The position numbers and the translations under genes were made by a program. 50,192 bases of DNA from Flavobacteriales bacterium (GTDB lineage: Bacteria; Bacteroidota; Bacteroidia; Flavobacteriales; Flavobacteriaceae): contig JAMONV010000017.1 in NCBI GenBank assembly GCA_027066365.1, positions 1-50,192 of the forward strand, given 5' to 3'. Below, piece by piece: positions 24,199 to 32,347 of the stretch. The notes under the pieces were generated by a model. That model searched no databases and was not told where the DNA came from. It saw only the letters and a list, made by a program, of their open reading frames with translations. Position 1 is the stretch's first letter. Each line of letters begins with the position of its first letter.

Positions 24199-27100
24199 AT
24201 GAAAGTGAACTCAGTGAGAAGGTTAGGATTGTTGATTGTAGCAATTCTGCTATGGAATTTCACTTTAACGGCGCAACAAGTGAAAGTGCATGGCGTTGTT
24301 AAAGACAACAACGGCGAACCCTTGCCAGGAGCCGATGTGATGATTGTGGAAACCGGAAACGGTACGGTAACCGACTTCGATGGTAAGTTTACCATTGATG
24401 CGGCCTACGGTAACCACATTAAGGTGAACTATCTTGGTTATAAATCCAAGACAGTGGAAGTAAAAAGCGACAAAGTGGTCATTGTGTTGGAACAAGATGC
24501 CGTTGGTTTGGATCAAGTTGTCGTTACGGGAGTTTCTGGAAATGCCACCAAAAAGCAGTTGGGTTCTACCCTGCAAACCATTAAGGCCGAAGATTTGGGT
24601 AATCGTGAAGTAACCACTGTCACCGAAGCCTTGCAAGCACAAGTTCCCGGCGCATATATTTCCAGAAACAACGGATCTCCCGACGGAAGCATTAGCGTCC
24701 GCCTTCGAGGACCGAGTACTGTTTTGGGAAGTTCTGAACCGTTAATCATGATCGACGGTGTGATTGTTAACAACGAAGACCGAGGTATTAGCGGATTGGG
24801 TTCGCATAGTCAAAATGCTTTGGTGGATATCGATATGGACGATATCGATCACATTGAAGTTTTGAAAGGACCTGCCGCTTCGGCCATATACGGTTCCATC
24901 GCTTCCAACGGTATTATCAATATTATTACCAAAAAAGGTAAGTCCGGAGCGCCTACAATAACCGTAACCAGTAAATACAACTTCAATGAAGTGCGTAAAT
25001 ATAAACCGCTCAATACGGTAATGCTATATAAAAACACCAATTCTGGAACAATCGAATCCATTCCCGATGAAGTAAACGGAACCAAGTTGGGCCGTTATGA
25101 TTGGGGTAAAGATTATATTTTCCGTAAAGCCCAAGGTTATTACAATTCAGTGGAAGTGAAAGGCGGAACAGAAACCACCAAGTATGTTTTGAGCGGTGCC
25201 GTTCTTTCAAATGACGGCGTTTTGCGCAATACCAATTTTTCACGTCAAAACTTCCGCTTGCGTTTGAATCAAAAACTTAACAAGTGGATGAATGTTGAGG
25301 GAATGCTCTATTTTGCCAATACCACCTCGCGTGAAATACCGTTCGGTAACGGTTGGGTAGCCAACCCGATGATCGGATATTTGTTCGGTGATAACATGGT
25401 AAGCCCTCATGCCAATGATCGCGGCGTGTATCCTATTATTAAAAAGGTATCATCATCCGATCCCAACGGCGGTTTGATGTATTTGGATTATTCCGGTAGC
25501 GGTGCTCAACAATGGTATGGTAACCCGTATGAAGCTATCGATTTGACCGATATTAAGATTAATACAAACCGTGTTATTTCCAACATCAAATTCGATATCA
25601 GGCCATTGGAAGGATTAAACATTAAATATAATTTCGGTTACGATAACGCCGCCACCAAACAACACTTCCGCTTGCCTTACGGCTTTACCAGCGACAAAAA
25701 CGGAAGCTTATCCAAATCCAATTCCTTCGTAAGAATAATGAACTCCAACTTGGACGCTTCCTATACCTTTAACATTACGGACGGAATAAAATCGACGACC
25801 GGAGTAGGATACAATTACCTCTACAGAAGATTGGATTCCTACTATATGTCGCAACGCGAGCTACCTATTTTCGACAACGTTCAAGTCATCAACGGTGATA
25901 ATGCCACTGCTAACGGTATATACGAACGTTCGTTGTGGGGAGGTTACGTGCAACAAGTTTTCGATTTCAATCAAATCTTTTATTTGACTCTGGCCGGTCG
26001 TATGGACGGGGCCTCCACCTTTGGACGTGACCAACGAAATCAATTCTATCCCAAAGTTTCCTTCTCATTCCTTCCTTCCAAGATGGATTGGTTTGCCGGG
26101 AATATAGGTGATGTGATTAACGACTTTAAAATTCGAGCAGCGTACGGCGAAGCCGGTAACTTGTCCGTTTTGGATTCCCCTTCATTGAACTATACCTATT
26201 TGGGAACCCTCTACGATGCGGGAACCTACTTGGGCCAAACGACTTATTTGCCTAAATCCACAGACGGAAACAAAGATATCCGTCCCGAAAGAACCAAGGA
26301 AATGGAGGCCGGATTCGATTTGTCCGCATTTGATAACCGTTTGGGAATCGAATTCACCTACTATAAACAAGACGTGAAGGATTTGGTGATGAACCGCGTA
26401 TTGGCTCCTTCAACCGGATTCCGAAGCCGTTATGAAAACGTAGGTTCCATGATCAACGAAGGTATTGAATTGAGCTTACGCGGAACACCCGTAAAAACCA
26501 CCGATTTTTCATGGGATATTCAAGCGAATTTCTCCAAAAATAAAAACCGCGTGTATGACGTCCCGGGATTCCGTATTCAAGTGGCCGGTTTCGGAGGAAC
26601 TTCAGTTGTTCAAGAAGGTCAACCCTTGGGTGCGTTCTATCTTTATTATTATGCAACCGATGAAAACGGTAATTGGGTATTAGATGCCAACGGAAACCCG
26701 CAACGTGCGCGCGGACATTATGAAGACAAAGACGGTGACGGATTCGCCGAAACACCCGTGCAAGATTTTGATCCCAACACCGGTCAACCTACCGGAAAAT
26801 TGTTGAAAAAAGTTGTCGGCGATCCCAATCCCGATTATATCGCTTCACTGGCACAAACGTTCCGTTATAAAAATTTCAGCCTGCGTTTAGTCGTAGAAGC
26901 CGTTCAAGGTTTTGATGTATTGGATTGGGATAAACGTATGGCTTATCGTTTCCCGATCGGTCAGTATTACGGTGAAGAATTGCAGTTGGTTCAAGACGGA
27001 ACCAAAAATCCGGGTTGGTATGCTAACCGGTTCTTTATTTGGGAATCTTTCCTCGAAGACGGTTCGTTTGTAAAATTGCGTGAAGTATCGCTTTCATACA

Positions 27101-27297
27101 AATGGAAACCGTCATTTAAGGCCATTAAATCCGTTCGCTTTACTTTGAGCGGAAGTAATTTGCTTTCCTTCGATAAATATTGGGGTATGGATCCCGAGGT
27201 TAACTATATGGGACGTAGCAACGTAGGACGTTCGCAAGATTTCGGAGGTATTCCTATTCCTCGTGTTTATACCGGTAGCGTAGTATTAACATTCTAA
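24199..27297 (+). CDS. SusC/RagA-family TonB-linked outer-membrane protein
   Basis: About 1032 residues, starting at the ATG at 24199, which directly precedes a good signal peptide (ILLWNFTLTAQQ); a longer frame from 24163 overlaps fabH. Domains in order: a carboxypeptidase-D-like domain with GVVKDNNGEPLPGADV (about 28-115), a plug with the SusC-type VRLRGPSTVLGSSEPLIMID and GPAASAIYGSIASNGIINI segments, and a 22-strand barrel to the C-terminal Phe. It imports a nutrient together with the SusD lipoprotein encoded 13 bases downstream. No glycosidase or peptidase is adjacent, so the substrate is open (sugar or peptide). Confidence 0.95.
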   Translation: MKVNSVRRLGLLIVAILLWNFTLTAQQVKVHGVVKDNNGEPLPGADVMIVETGNGTVTDFDGKFTIDAAYGNHIKVNYLGYKSKTVEVKSDKVVIVLEQDAVGLDQVVVTGVSGNATKKQLGSTLQTIKAEDLGNREVTTVTEALQAQVPGAYISRNNGSPDGSISVRLRGPSTVLGSSEPLIMIDGVIVNNEDRGISGLGSHSQNALVDIDMDDIDHIEVLKGPAASAIYGSIASNGIINIITKKGKSGAPTITVTSKYNFNEVRKYKPLNTVMLYKNTNSGTIESIPDEVNGTKLGRYDWGKDYIFRKAQGYYNSVEVKGGTETTKYVLSGAVLSNDGVLRNTNFSRQNFRLRLNQKLNKWMNVEGMLYFANTTSREIPFGNGWVANPMIGYLFGDNMVSPHANDRGVYPIIKKVSSSDPNGGLMYLDYSGSGAQQWYGNPYEAIDLTDIKINTNRVISNIKFDIRPLEGLNIKYNFGYDNAATKQHFRLPYGFTSDKNGSLSKSNSFVRIMNSNLDASYTFNITDGIKSTTGVGYNYLYRRLDSYYMSQRELPIFDNVQVINGDNATANGIYERSLWGGYVQQVFDFNQIFYLTLAGRMDGASTFGRDQRNQFYPKVSFSFLPSKMDWFAGNIGDVINDFKIRAAYGEAGNLSVLDSPSLNYTYLGTLYDAGTYLGQTTYLPKSTDGNKDIRPERTKEMEAGFDLSAFDNRLGIEFTYYKQDVKDLVMNRVLAPSTGFRSRYENVGSMINEGIELSLRGTPVKTTDFSWDIQANFSKNKNRVYDVPGFRIQVAGFGGTSVVQEGQPLGAFYLYYYATDENGNWVLDANGNPQRARGHYEDKDGDGFAETPVQDFDPNTGQPTGKLLKKVVGDPNPDYIASLAQTFRYKNFSLRLVVEAVQGFDVLDWDKRMAYRFPIGQYYGEELQLVQDGTKNPGWYANRFFIWESFLEDGSFVKLREVSLSYKWKPSFKAIKSVRFTLSGSNLLSFDKYWGMDPEVNYMGRSNVGRSQDFGGIPIPRVYTGSVVLTF

Positions 27298-27310
27298 AAA
27301 CGAGAAGACG

Positions 27311-28654
27311 ATGAAAAAGAATATAATTAAACTTGTTTCGGCTTTTGTATTGCTTATAATGGCAGGCGCATGTAAGACCGAATTTGAGAACCATAACAGC
27401 TTCAGCGAAGAAGCAGTTTATCAAACTCCGGAAGCCTATCCCGGAATTGTTTTGGGTATGACCAACCATTTTGCCCGTTATTCCTTATATGAAATTGTGA
27501 GAGGACCTGGTGTGGTTTCCCGTGAAATCGGGGCAACCAATACTTATACCACCGAAAATGAACTGGAATCGGGTAGTGTGCCCGATGATAATACCAGTAT
27601 TTCGTCGCTTTGGCGTAATTTGATGTATGAACGTGGTATTGCAGAAAAAATATTGACTTATATCGATGATGTTACATTCCCTAATGATGTTGAAAAAAAC
27701 GGCATTAAAGCCTATGCCTATTTCTTTAAAGGTATGGTGAACATGTATCTGGGAATGTATTGGGAAAAAGCTCCCGTTGATAATAGTCCGGCTAATGATG
27801 CCACGTTTGCTTCCCATGCCGAAATACTCCAATCGGCTATCGATAATTTCGATCAAGCATTGAATATCCTCAATGGTTCTTCCGGAAGCGACGTATATAT
27901 CAATGGTTTGGTTTCGTCTAATTTCTCCATTACGGATGTGATTAATGCCTTCAAAACCCGTGTCTATCTCGAATTGGGTGATTGGCAACACGCCGTCACT
28001 TCGGCCAATAATGTGGATTTAACTTCTACATCGGTTTGGACCTACGACGGTTCTACTACCGGAAGAAATCCCATTTGGCTGGTGCAATATGATGCAGGTG
28101 CTTCCGAACGCTGGAAAGCAATCAAGGATATGGGAATAACATTGGAAGCCGGTGATCAACGTTATGCTTTCTATGTGGATGATGCGCAAGCGGGACCTAA
28201 TACGGAAACTTGCGGTTATCAAACACGTTTCGTCGCCGGTTTCTGGATGACATCCACTTCCCCCATCCCGGTTTACTTGCCTGATGAAGTAAAATTGATG
28301 AAAGCCGAAGCCTATGCGCATATGGGCGGCGGAAATTTGTCTAATGCCGTTGCTTTGATTGACGAAGTGCGTCAAGATACCAACGATCCTTTCGGTGTGA
28401 ATGCAGGACTCGGACCTTGGACGGGAAATGCTTCGGACCAACAAGAAGTATTGGATCAAATTTTCTACAATTACGCTACGGAATGCTTCTTGCAAGGCGT
28501 ACGTTGGAATGCACACAAACGCATTTATCCCGATTATTTGAACGGCGTGCAAACTCCTGTGGATTGTGCTAAACAACGTTCGCGAAATTATTATCCTTAT
28601 CCTTCAACGGAAAAAGCCAACAATCCCAATACCCCGGCTGATCCGTCGATTTAA
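27311..28654 (+). CDS. SusD/RagB-family nutrient-binding lipoprotein
   Basis: A 447-residue surface lipoprotein with lipobox MAGAC (Cys near residue 21) that forms the lid of the SusC transporter. The fold is mainly helical with TPR-like parts; typical pieces are KAYAYFFKGMVNMYLGMYWE, AEILQSAIDNFDQAL and the C-terminal LIDEVRQDTNDPFG. It is closer to the SusD-like group that lacks the RagB N-terminal signature, hence slightly short. It is co-transcribed with the SusC gene (13 bases) and ends in a terminator. The ligand is unknown. Confidence 0.9.
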   Translation: MKKNIIKLVSAFVLLIMAGACKTEFENHNSFSEEAVYQTPEAYPGIVLGMTNHFARYSLYEIVRGPGVVSREIGATNTYTTENELESGSVPDDNTSISSLWRNLMYERGIAEKILTYIDDVTFPNDVEKNGIKAYAYFFKGMVNMYLGMYWEKAPVDNSPANDATFASHAEILQSAIDNFDQALNILNGSSGSDVYINGLVSSNFSITDVINAFKTRVYLELGDWQHAVTSANNVDLTSTSVWTYDGSTTGRNPIWLVQYDAGASERWKAIKDMGITLEAGDQRYAFYVDDAQAGPNTETCGYQTRFVAGFWMTSTSPIPVYLPDEVKLMKAEAYAHMGGGNLSNAVALIDEVRQDTNDPFGVNAGLGPWTGNASDQQEVLDQIFYNYATECFLQGVRWNAHKRIYPDYLNGVQTPVDCAKQRSRNYYPYPSTEKANNPNTPADPSI

Positions 28655-28680
28655 GAAGTTATTACCGATTATTTATAACC

Positions 28681-28714
28681 AAAGGGGCTACCGGGCAAGG
28701 TTAGCCCCTTTTTT
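28681..28714 (+). terminator. Rho-independent terminator
   Basis: AAAGGGGCTA (28681-28690) pairs perfectly with TAGCCCCTTT (28702-28711), followed by T. It closes the SusC/SusD operon. Confidence 0.9.
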
Positions 28715-28744
28715 ATTATGATTGTAGATACTATCCCGAAAAAA

Positions 28745-28825
28745 TGTGTAAAGTGAAGTTGATTAAATTTGCAAGTATTTAATAAAAAATAAATAAAATA
28801 TGAAAAAATTACTCCACTTTACACA
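28745..28825. repeat. 15-base inverted repeat, possible remnant of insertion-sequence ends
   Basis: TGTGTAAAGTGAAGT (28745-28759) and the inverse copy at 28811-28825 differ at one base and are 51 bases apart. The preceding ACTATCCCGAAAAA run recalls the outer end of IS256-like elements, but this is from memory. No transposase is present. Confidence 0.4.
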
Positions 28826-28937
28826 AGAGAAAGTTACGATTTCAGCCAAATCCGATATACATTCGATGCGCTATTTGCCGGGTTGTCGAGTAGAGACGCG
28901 ACAAAGAAGGCTTCACTTTGATATGCTGCATCAATAA
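28764..28937 (+). other. Promoter-like box and 45-codon ORF of doubtful status
   Basis: TAAATTTG (28764-28771) lies 28 bases before an ATG (28800) that opens 45 codons to a TAA at 28935. The peptide begins MKKLLHFTQEKV and is basic, with no membrane helix or known motif. It overlaps the right arm of the inverted repeat. It may be a remnant of a mobile element or chance. The remainder of the 28715-28969 interval holds nothing else recognisable. Confidence 0.2.
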
Positions 28938-28969
28938 ACTTCCACCTATACTTTTCCAGATAATACCGG

Positions 28970-30241
28970 TTATTTTCGACTTTTTATTTGACGTAATAAT
29001 AATTCGAAAGCTTTGGATACACTTCTATTTATAGCTTTTTCGCGAGGTTGGCCGAAGAGGAATCGTTGAACGGTTACTTGATTCTCGGGTCCGGCTACGG
29101 CAATAATGCAAGTTCCCGCTTCAGCGTCGGAATCGCTTTTTGTCGGACCGGCATTTCCGGTGATACCGATAGCATAATGGGATTGGAAAATTTCTTGAAC
29201 GTGCAAGGCCATTTCACGTGCCACTTCTTCGCTAACTACACTGTATTTTTTGATTATTTCGGCAGGAACATGCAGTACTTTTTCTTTGATTTCCGTTGCA
29301 TAAGATACAATACCGCCTTTGAGAAAATGCGAAGCACCGGGCAAATCCACCAAAGACGCCATGATGTGACCGCCGGTGCAACTTTCGGCTACAGCAAGGT
29401 TTTTTTGCTTTTCCTTCAAAACTTTATGCACTTCGTGGGCCAGGTTTTCATATTCCGTACTAACGGTCAAATCGGGAATGGTGTTTTTGAGTTTTTCGAT
29501 TTGTTCGTTGATAATTTCTTTGATTTTTTCCGGTTCAAAGGTGCGTGCCGATATGCGCAGCCGGATGCGTTTCGGGGAAGGCAAATAAGCTAAATGTAGA
29601 AACGGCGGTAGTTGTTTTTCCCAGTTTTTGAGTCGATCGGCCAGCAGACTTTCACCGATTCCAAAGACGGTAACCGTTTTTCGCACTAAAACCGGAAGGG
29701 CATATTTTTGCTGAAGTATGGGACGTAGTTCTTCGTTGAAAATATGTTTCATTTCAAAAGGAACGCCGGGTAAGAAAACGAAAACTTTTCCGTTTTTTTC
29801 AATCCACATTCCGGGGGCGGTTCCGTAATAATTCCAAAGGATGCGTGTGCCGTCCGGCACCATTGCCTGGCTTTTGTTATTATCGGTGAAAGGATAGTTC
29901 ATGCGGGCGAATAGTCGCCGGATATGTTTTTCCACTTCGGGTTTGTAGATTAGTTGTTTGCCAAAATATTCGGCAATGGTTTCGCGGGTCAGGTCGTCGT
30001 TTGTAGGTCCCAATCCGCCGGTAATAATGATAAAACCGGTGTGGTGTTCCATGTAATTTAGTCCTTCGCGAATATCCGGCGGTGTATCCCCAACGGTAAG
30101 CATTCGTTTGACTTCGAATCCCGTATCGGTAAGTTGGCGGGCCAGCCATGTGGCGTTGGTATTGTTGATTTGTCCGATTAGGATTTCGTCACCGATGGTT
30201 AAAATGCCGGCAGGGAGGGATTGCGGATTTGGCGTTTTCAT
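28970..30241 (-). CDS. cinA: CinA-family protein, nicotinamide-nucleotide amidohydrolase
   Basis: A 423-residue cytoplasmic protein with both standard halves. The N-terminal MoaB/Mog-like domain (AGILTIGDEILIGQINNTN, TGGLGPTNDDLTRETIAEYF) is related to COG1058 pyrophosphatases. The C-terminal PncC domain (about 265-420) has AESCTGGHIMASL with the catalytic Ser, and GIVSYATEIK. The PncC activity deamidates nicotinamide mononucleotide for NAD recycling. Full length. The ATG overlaps the stop of the upstream FAH gene by four bases, at the end of a long minus-strand gene run. Confidence 0.92.
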   Translation of the reverse strand: MKTPNPQSLPAGILTIGDEILIGQINNTNATWLARQLTDTGFEVKRMLTVGDTPPDIREGLNYMEHHTGFIIITGGLGPTNDDLTRETIAEYFGKQLIYKPEVEKHIRRLFARMNYPFTDNNKSQAMVPDGTRILWNYYGTAPGMWIEKNGKVFVFLPGVPFEMKHIFNEELRPILQQKYALPVLVRKTVTVFGIGESLLADRLKNWEKQLPPFLHLAYLPSPKRIRLRISARTFEPEKIKEIINEQIEKLKNTIPDLTVSTEYENLAHEVHKVLKEKQKNLAVAESCTGGHIMASLVDLPGASHFLKGGIVSYATEIKEKVLHVPAEIIKKYSVVSEEVAREMALHVQEIFQSHYAIGITGNAGPTKSDSDAEAGTCIIAVAGPENQVTVQRFLFGQPREKAINRSVSKAFELLLRQIKSRK

Positions 30242-30852
30242 TTGACACGTTTTTTAAACATTAATTTGTCTTCGATATATCCTTCTAGCAAATCATTTCG
30301 ATGTAGTGTTCCCACTCCGGCGGGGGTCCCCGTATAGATGAGATCGCCTGTGCGAAGGGTAAAATATCGGGAAATATGTGCAATGAGTTGAGCGAAATCG
30401 TAAATCATATCTGCACTTGAGGCTTTTTGGACGGTTTTTCCGTTTATTTTCAGGCTAAAATGAATATCGTTTAAATTTTTAAAATCCGAAACGGGTAAGA
30501 AAGTTTCACTCACAACAGCGGAAAAATCGAAAGCTTTGGCTTTTTCCCAAGGTAAGCCTTTGGATTTGAGTTTTTGTTGTAGATCACGGGCTGTCAGGTC
30601 CAATCCCAAACCGATGGTATCGAAATATTCCGTGGCACGTTCTGCGGGGATGGCTTTGCCCAGTTTGTTGATGCGAAGCACCAATTCGGTTTCATAGTGA
30701 ATATTATTGGAGAAAGGCGGTAAAAATACGGGATTGTGTTTAGGTACCAAAGCGGAATCGGGTTTCATGAAAATGACCGGTTCGTCGGGAACGGTATTGT
30801 TTAATTCACGAATATGTTCCTTGTAATTTCGTCCGATGCAAATGATTTTCAT
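30238..30852 (-). CDS. Fumarylacetoacetate hydrolase family protein
   Basis: A 204-residue enzyme of the FAH fold (YcgM/FAHD1-like). It begins MKIICIGRNYKEHIREL, has the metal-binding Glu pair in HYETELVLRI (about residues 53-56), AKAFDFSAVVSETFLP, and the conserved RTGDLIYTGTPAGVG near the C-terminus. Homologues hydrolyse or decarboxylate beta-keto acids such as acylpyruvates and oxaloacetate; the substrate here cannot be chosen. It overlaps cinA by 4 bases and the acyltransferase gene by one base. Confidence 0.88.
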   Translation of the reverse strand: MKIICIGRNYKEHIRELNNTVPDEPVIFMKPDSALVPKHNPVFLPPFSNNIHYETELVLRINKLGKAIPAERATEYFDTIGLGLDLTARDLQQKLKSKGLPWEKAKAFDFSAVVSETFLPVSDFKNLNDIHFSLKINGKTVQKASSADMIYDFAQLIAHISRYFTLRTGDLIYTGTPAGVGTLHRNDLLEGYIEDKLMFKKRVK

Positions 30853-31667
30853 TATTCCTTAATATGAAAATATATTTCGTCGATTACCGGTTTTTCCTTT
30901 TCCTTAGCGGGGACGGGTTTTTTGATTTCGGGGAGTTGTTCTATGGCTAGCGCGATTTTTTCTACAATTTCTTCGTTGGAGTCGTTTTCATAGTCGATGG
31001 GGAGAGGGGGTTTGATGATCATTTGTTGCCGGATTCCACGTTTTTTGATTTGCAATCCTTTACGGTCGAAGGAGCGGCGAAACCCGTCGATTACGATAGG
31101 TATCACCAAGGGTTTGTTTTGTTTGATAATATGTGCGGTTCCTTTTCTTATGGGTTTAAACGGACGAGTAGTACCTTGCGGAAAGGTAATAACCCAACCG
31201 CTTTTTAGGGCTTTGGCAATGTTACTTACATCGGAAAATTTAACGGGTCGTTTGACGGCTTTTCCGGCATGTCGCCATGTACGTTCCACGGTGATGGCAC
31301 CGGTGAGTTTGAATATTTTGGGTAGCAGTCCCGATTCCATGGTTTCTTTGGCGGCTACGTAGTAAATATCCAATTTGGGATGGAGTAGGTATTTGAAAGG
31401 TTTGGAGAGATCGTTTTGCCCGTTTAAAGCGGCATTAAACACATGTAGCATGGCGGCTACGTCGGCAAAGTAGGTTTGATGATTGGAAATAAACAATACT
31501 TGTCTGTCGGGCAGGAAGCGGAGGATGTCCATTCCTTCGATGTGTAGTGTATTAAAGCCTTGATAGCGACGGCGGGAAATCATTCCGAGTGTAAATACCA
31601 ATAAATGTTTGAGGAAATAATTGTTCCCGAAAAGGTCTTTTTTGAATAAATTTTTCAAAATCCGCAT
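30852..31667 (-). CDS. PlsC-type 1-acylglycerol-phosphate acyltransferase
   Basis: A 271-residue membrane-associated acyltransferase. The catalytic H-x4-D motif is SNHQTYFAD (about 76-83). The substrate-binding motif appears as FPQGTTRP, a variant of FPEGTRS. A VIPIVIDGFRRSF strand corresponds to the VPVVI region. The C-terminal 30 residues are Lys/Pro/Glu rich. It probably acylates lysophosphatidic acid or a related lipid at the inner membrane; the Gln in FPQGT leaves the acceptor open. It lies 28 bases after the NUDIX gene. Confidence 0.82.
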   Translation of the reverse strand: MRILKNLFKKDLFGNNYFLKHLLVFTLGMISRRRYQGFNTLHIEGMDILRFLPDRQVLFISNHQTYFADVAAMLHVFNAALNGQNDLSKPFKYLLHPKLDIYYVAAKETMESGLLPKIFKLTGAITVERTWRHAGKAVKRPVKFSDVSNIAKALKSGWVITFPQGTTRPFKPIRKGTAHIIKQNKPLVIPIVIDGFRRSFDRKGLQIKKRGIRQQMIIKPPLPIDYENDSNEEIVEKIALAIEQLPEIKKPVPAKEKEKPVIDEIYFHIKE

Positions 31668-31695
31668 TTCCGTTCCTACTTATTAGAATACGAAG

Positions 31696-32334
31696 TTACG
31701 AAAAAAGCGACATATTCCCGAATAAATCCCTTAATTCGGCTATTACCATGGCGGTGGCTCCCCAAATGTGATGCCCGTTTACTTCTAAATAATAAACGGG
31801 CCAATAATTACCGTTAAATTCTTTTTTTTTGATTTTCCAGGGTTGTTTGAGCAGTCGGATAAATGGAAATTCGATGATTTCTTCCACTTCGTTTATTTGG
31901 GGTTTAAATTCGGGGCGGTGTGTTATATAGCCTAGGAACGGAGTTATCATATAAGCGCTTACGGGAACGGCAATATTGGTGAGGCGGCGTAAAAATTTAA
32001 CTTCCTTGGATGGAATATTTAATTCTTCGGAGGCTTCACGAAGGGCGGTTTGCCACAGATTTTGATCGCCGGCTTCTTTTTTTCCGCCGGGAAAGGCGAT
32101 TTGTCCGGAATGAACGCCATCGTATATTTTTCTACGAATAAATACGGTATGAATATGGTTTTCAAAAGGATAAAGAAGTGCCAAAACGGCGGCCGGCCGG
32201 AATTGAATATCGGGGTACAACCGCATTAGTTCATCGCGGTAAGGTAATAATTTGCTTTGATTTATTCCGGATCCGGATGCGGATAATTCGCGTATTTTTT
32301 TTTCTATGTTTTCCCAATCGAATAAAGAATTCAT
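31696..32334 (-). CDS. NUDIX hydrolase, CoA-pyrophosphatase type
   Basis: A 212-residue NUDIX enzyme. The Nudix box reads GGKKEAGD followed by LREASEELNI. The preceding RRKIYDGVHSGQIAFPGG is the motif that marks coenzyme A diphosphatases (NUDT7/8, YeaB group), so cleavage of CoA to phosphopantetheine and 3',5'-ADP is the likely activity. It lies 13 bases downstream of the last exopolysaccharide-type gene and so seems to ride on that operon. Confidence 0.85.
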   Translation of the reverse strand: MNSLFDWENIEKKIRELSASGSGINQSKLLPYRDELMRLYPDIQFRPAAVLALLYPFENHIHTVFIRRKIYDGVHSGQIAFPGGKKEAGDQNLWQTALREASEELNIPSKEVKFLRRLTNIAVPVSAYMITPFLGYITHRPEFKPQINEVEEIIEFPFIRLLKQPWKIKKKEFNGNYWPVYYLEVNGHHIWGATAMVIAELRDLFGNMSLFS

Positions 32335-32347
32335 ACAACAAATTTAG

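Noticed and set aside
28019-28576. 185-codon minus-strand frame opposite the SusD gene
   Set aside because: It is an antisense shadow; the plus-strand product is a clear SusD-family lipoprotein.
23156-28654. Polysaccharide utilisation locus
   Set aside because: A SusC/SusD pair is present, but no glycosidase, lyase, sulfatase or hybrid regulator is adjacent.
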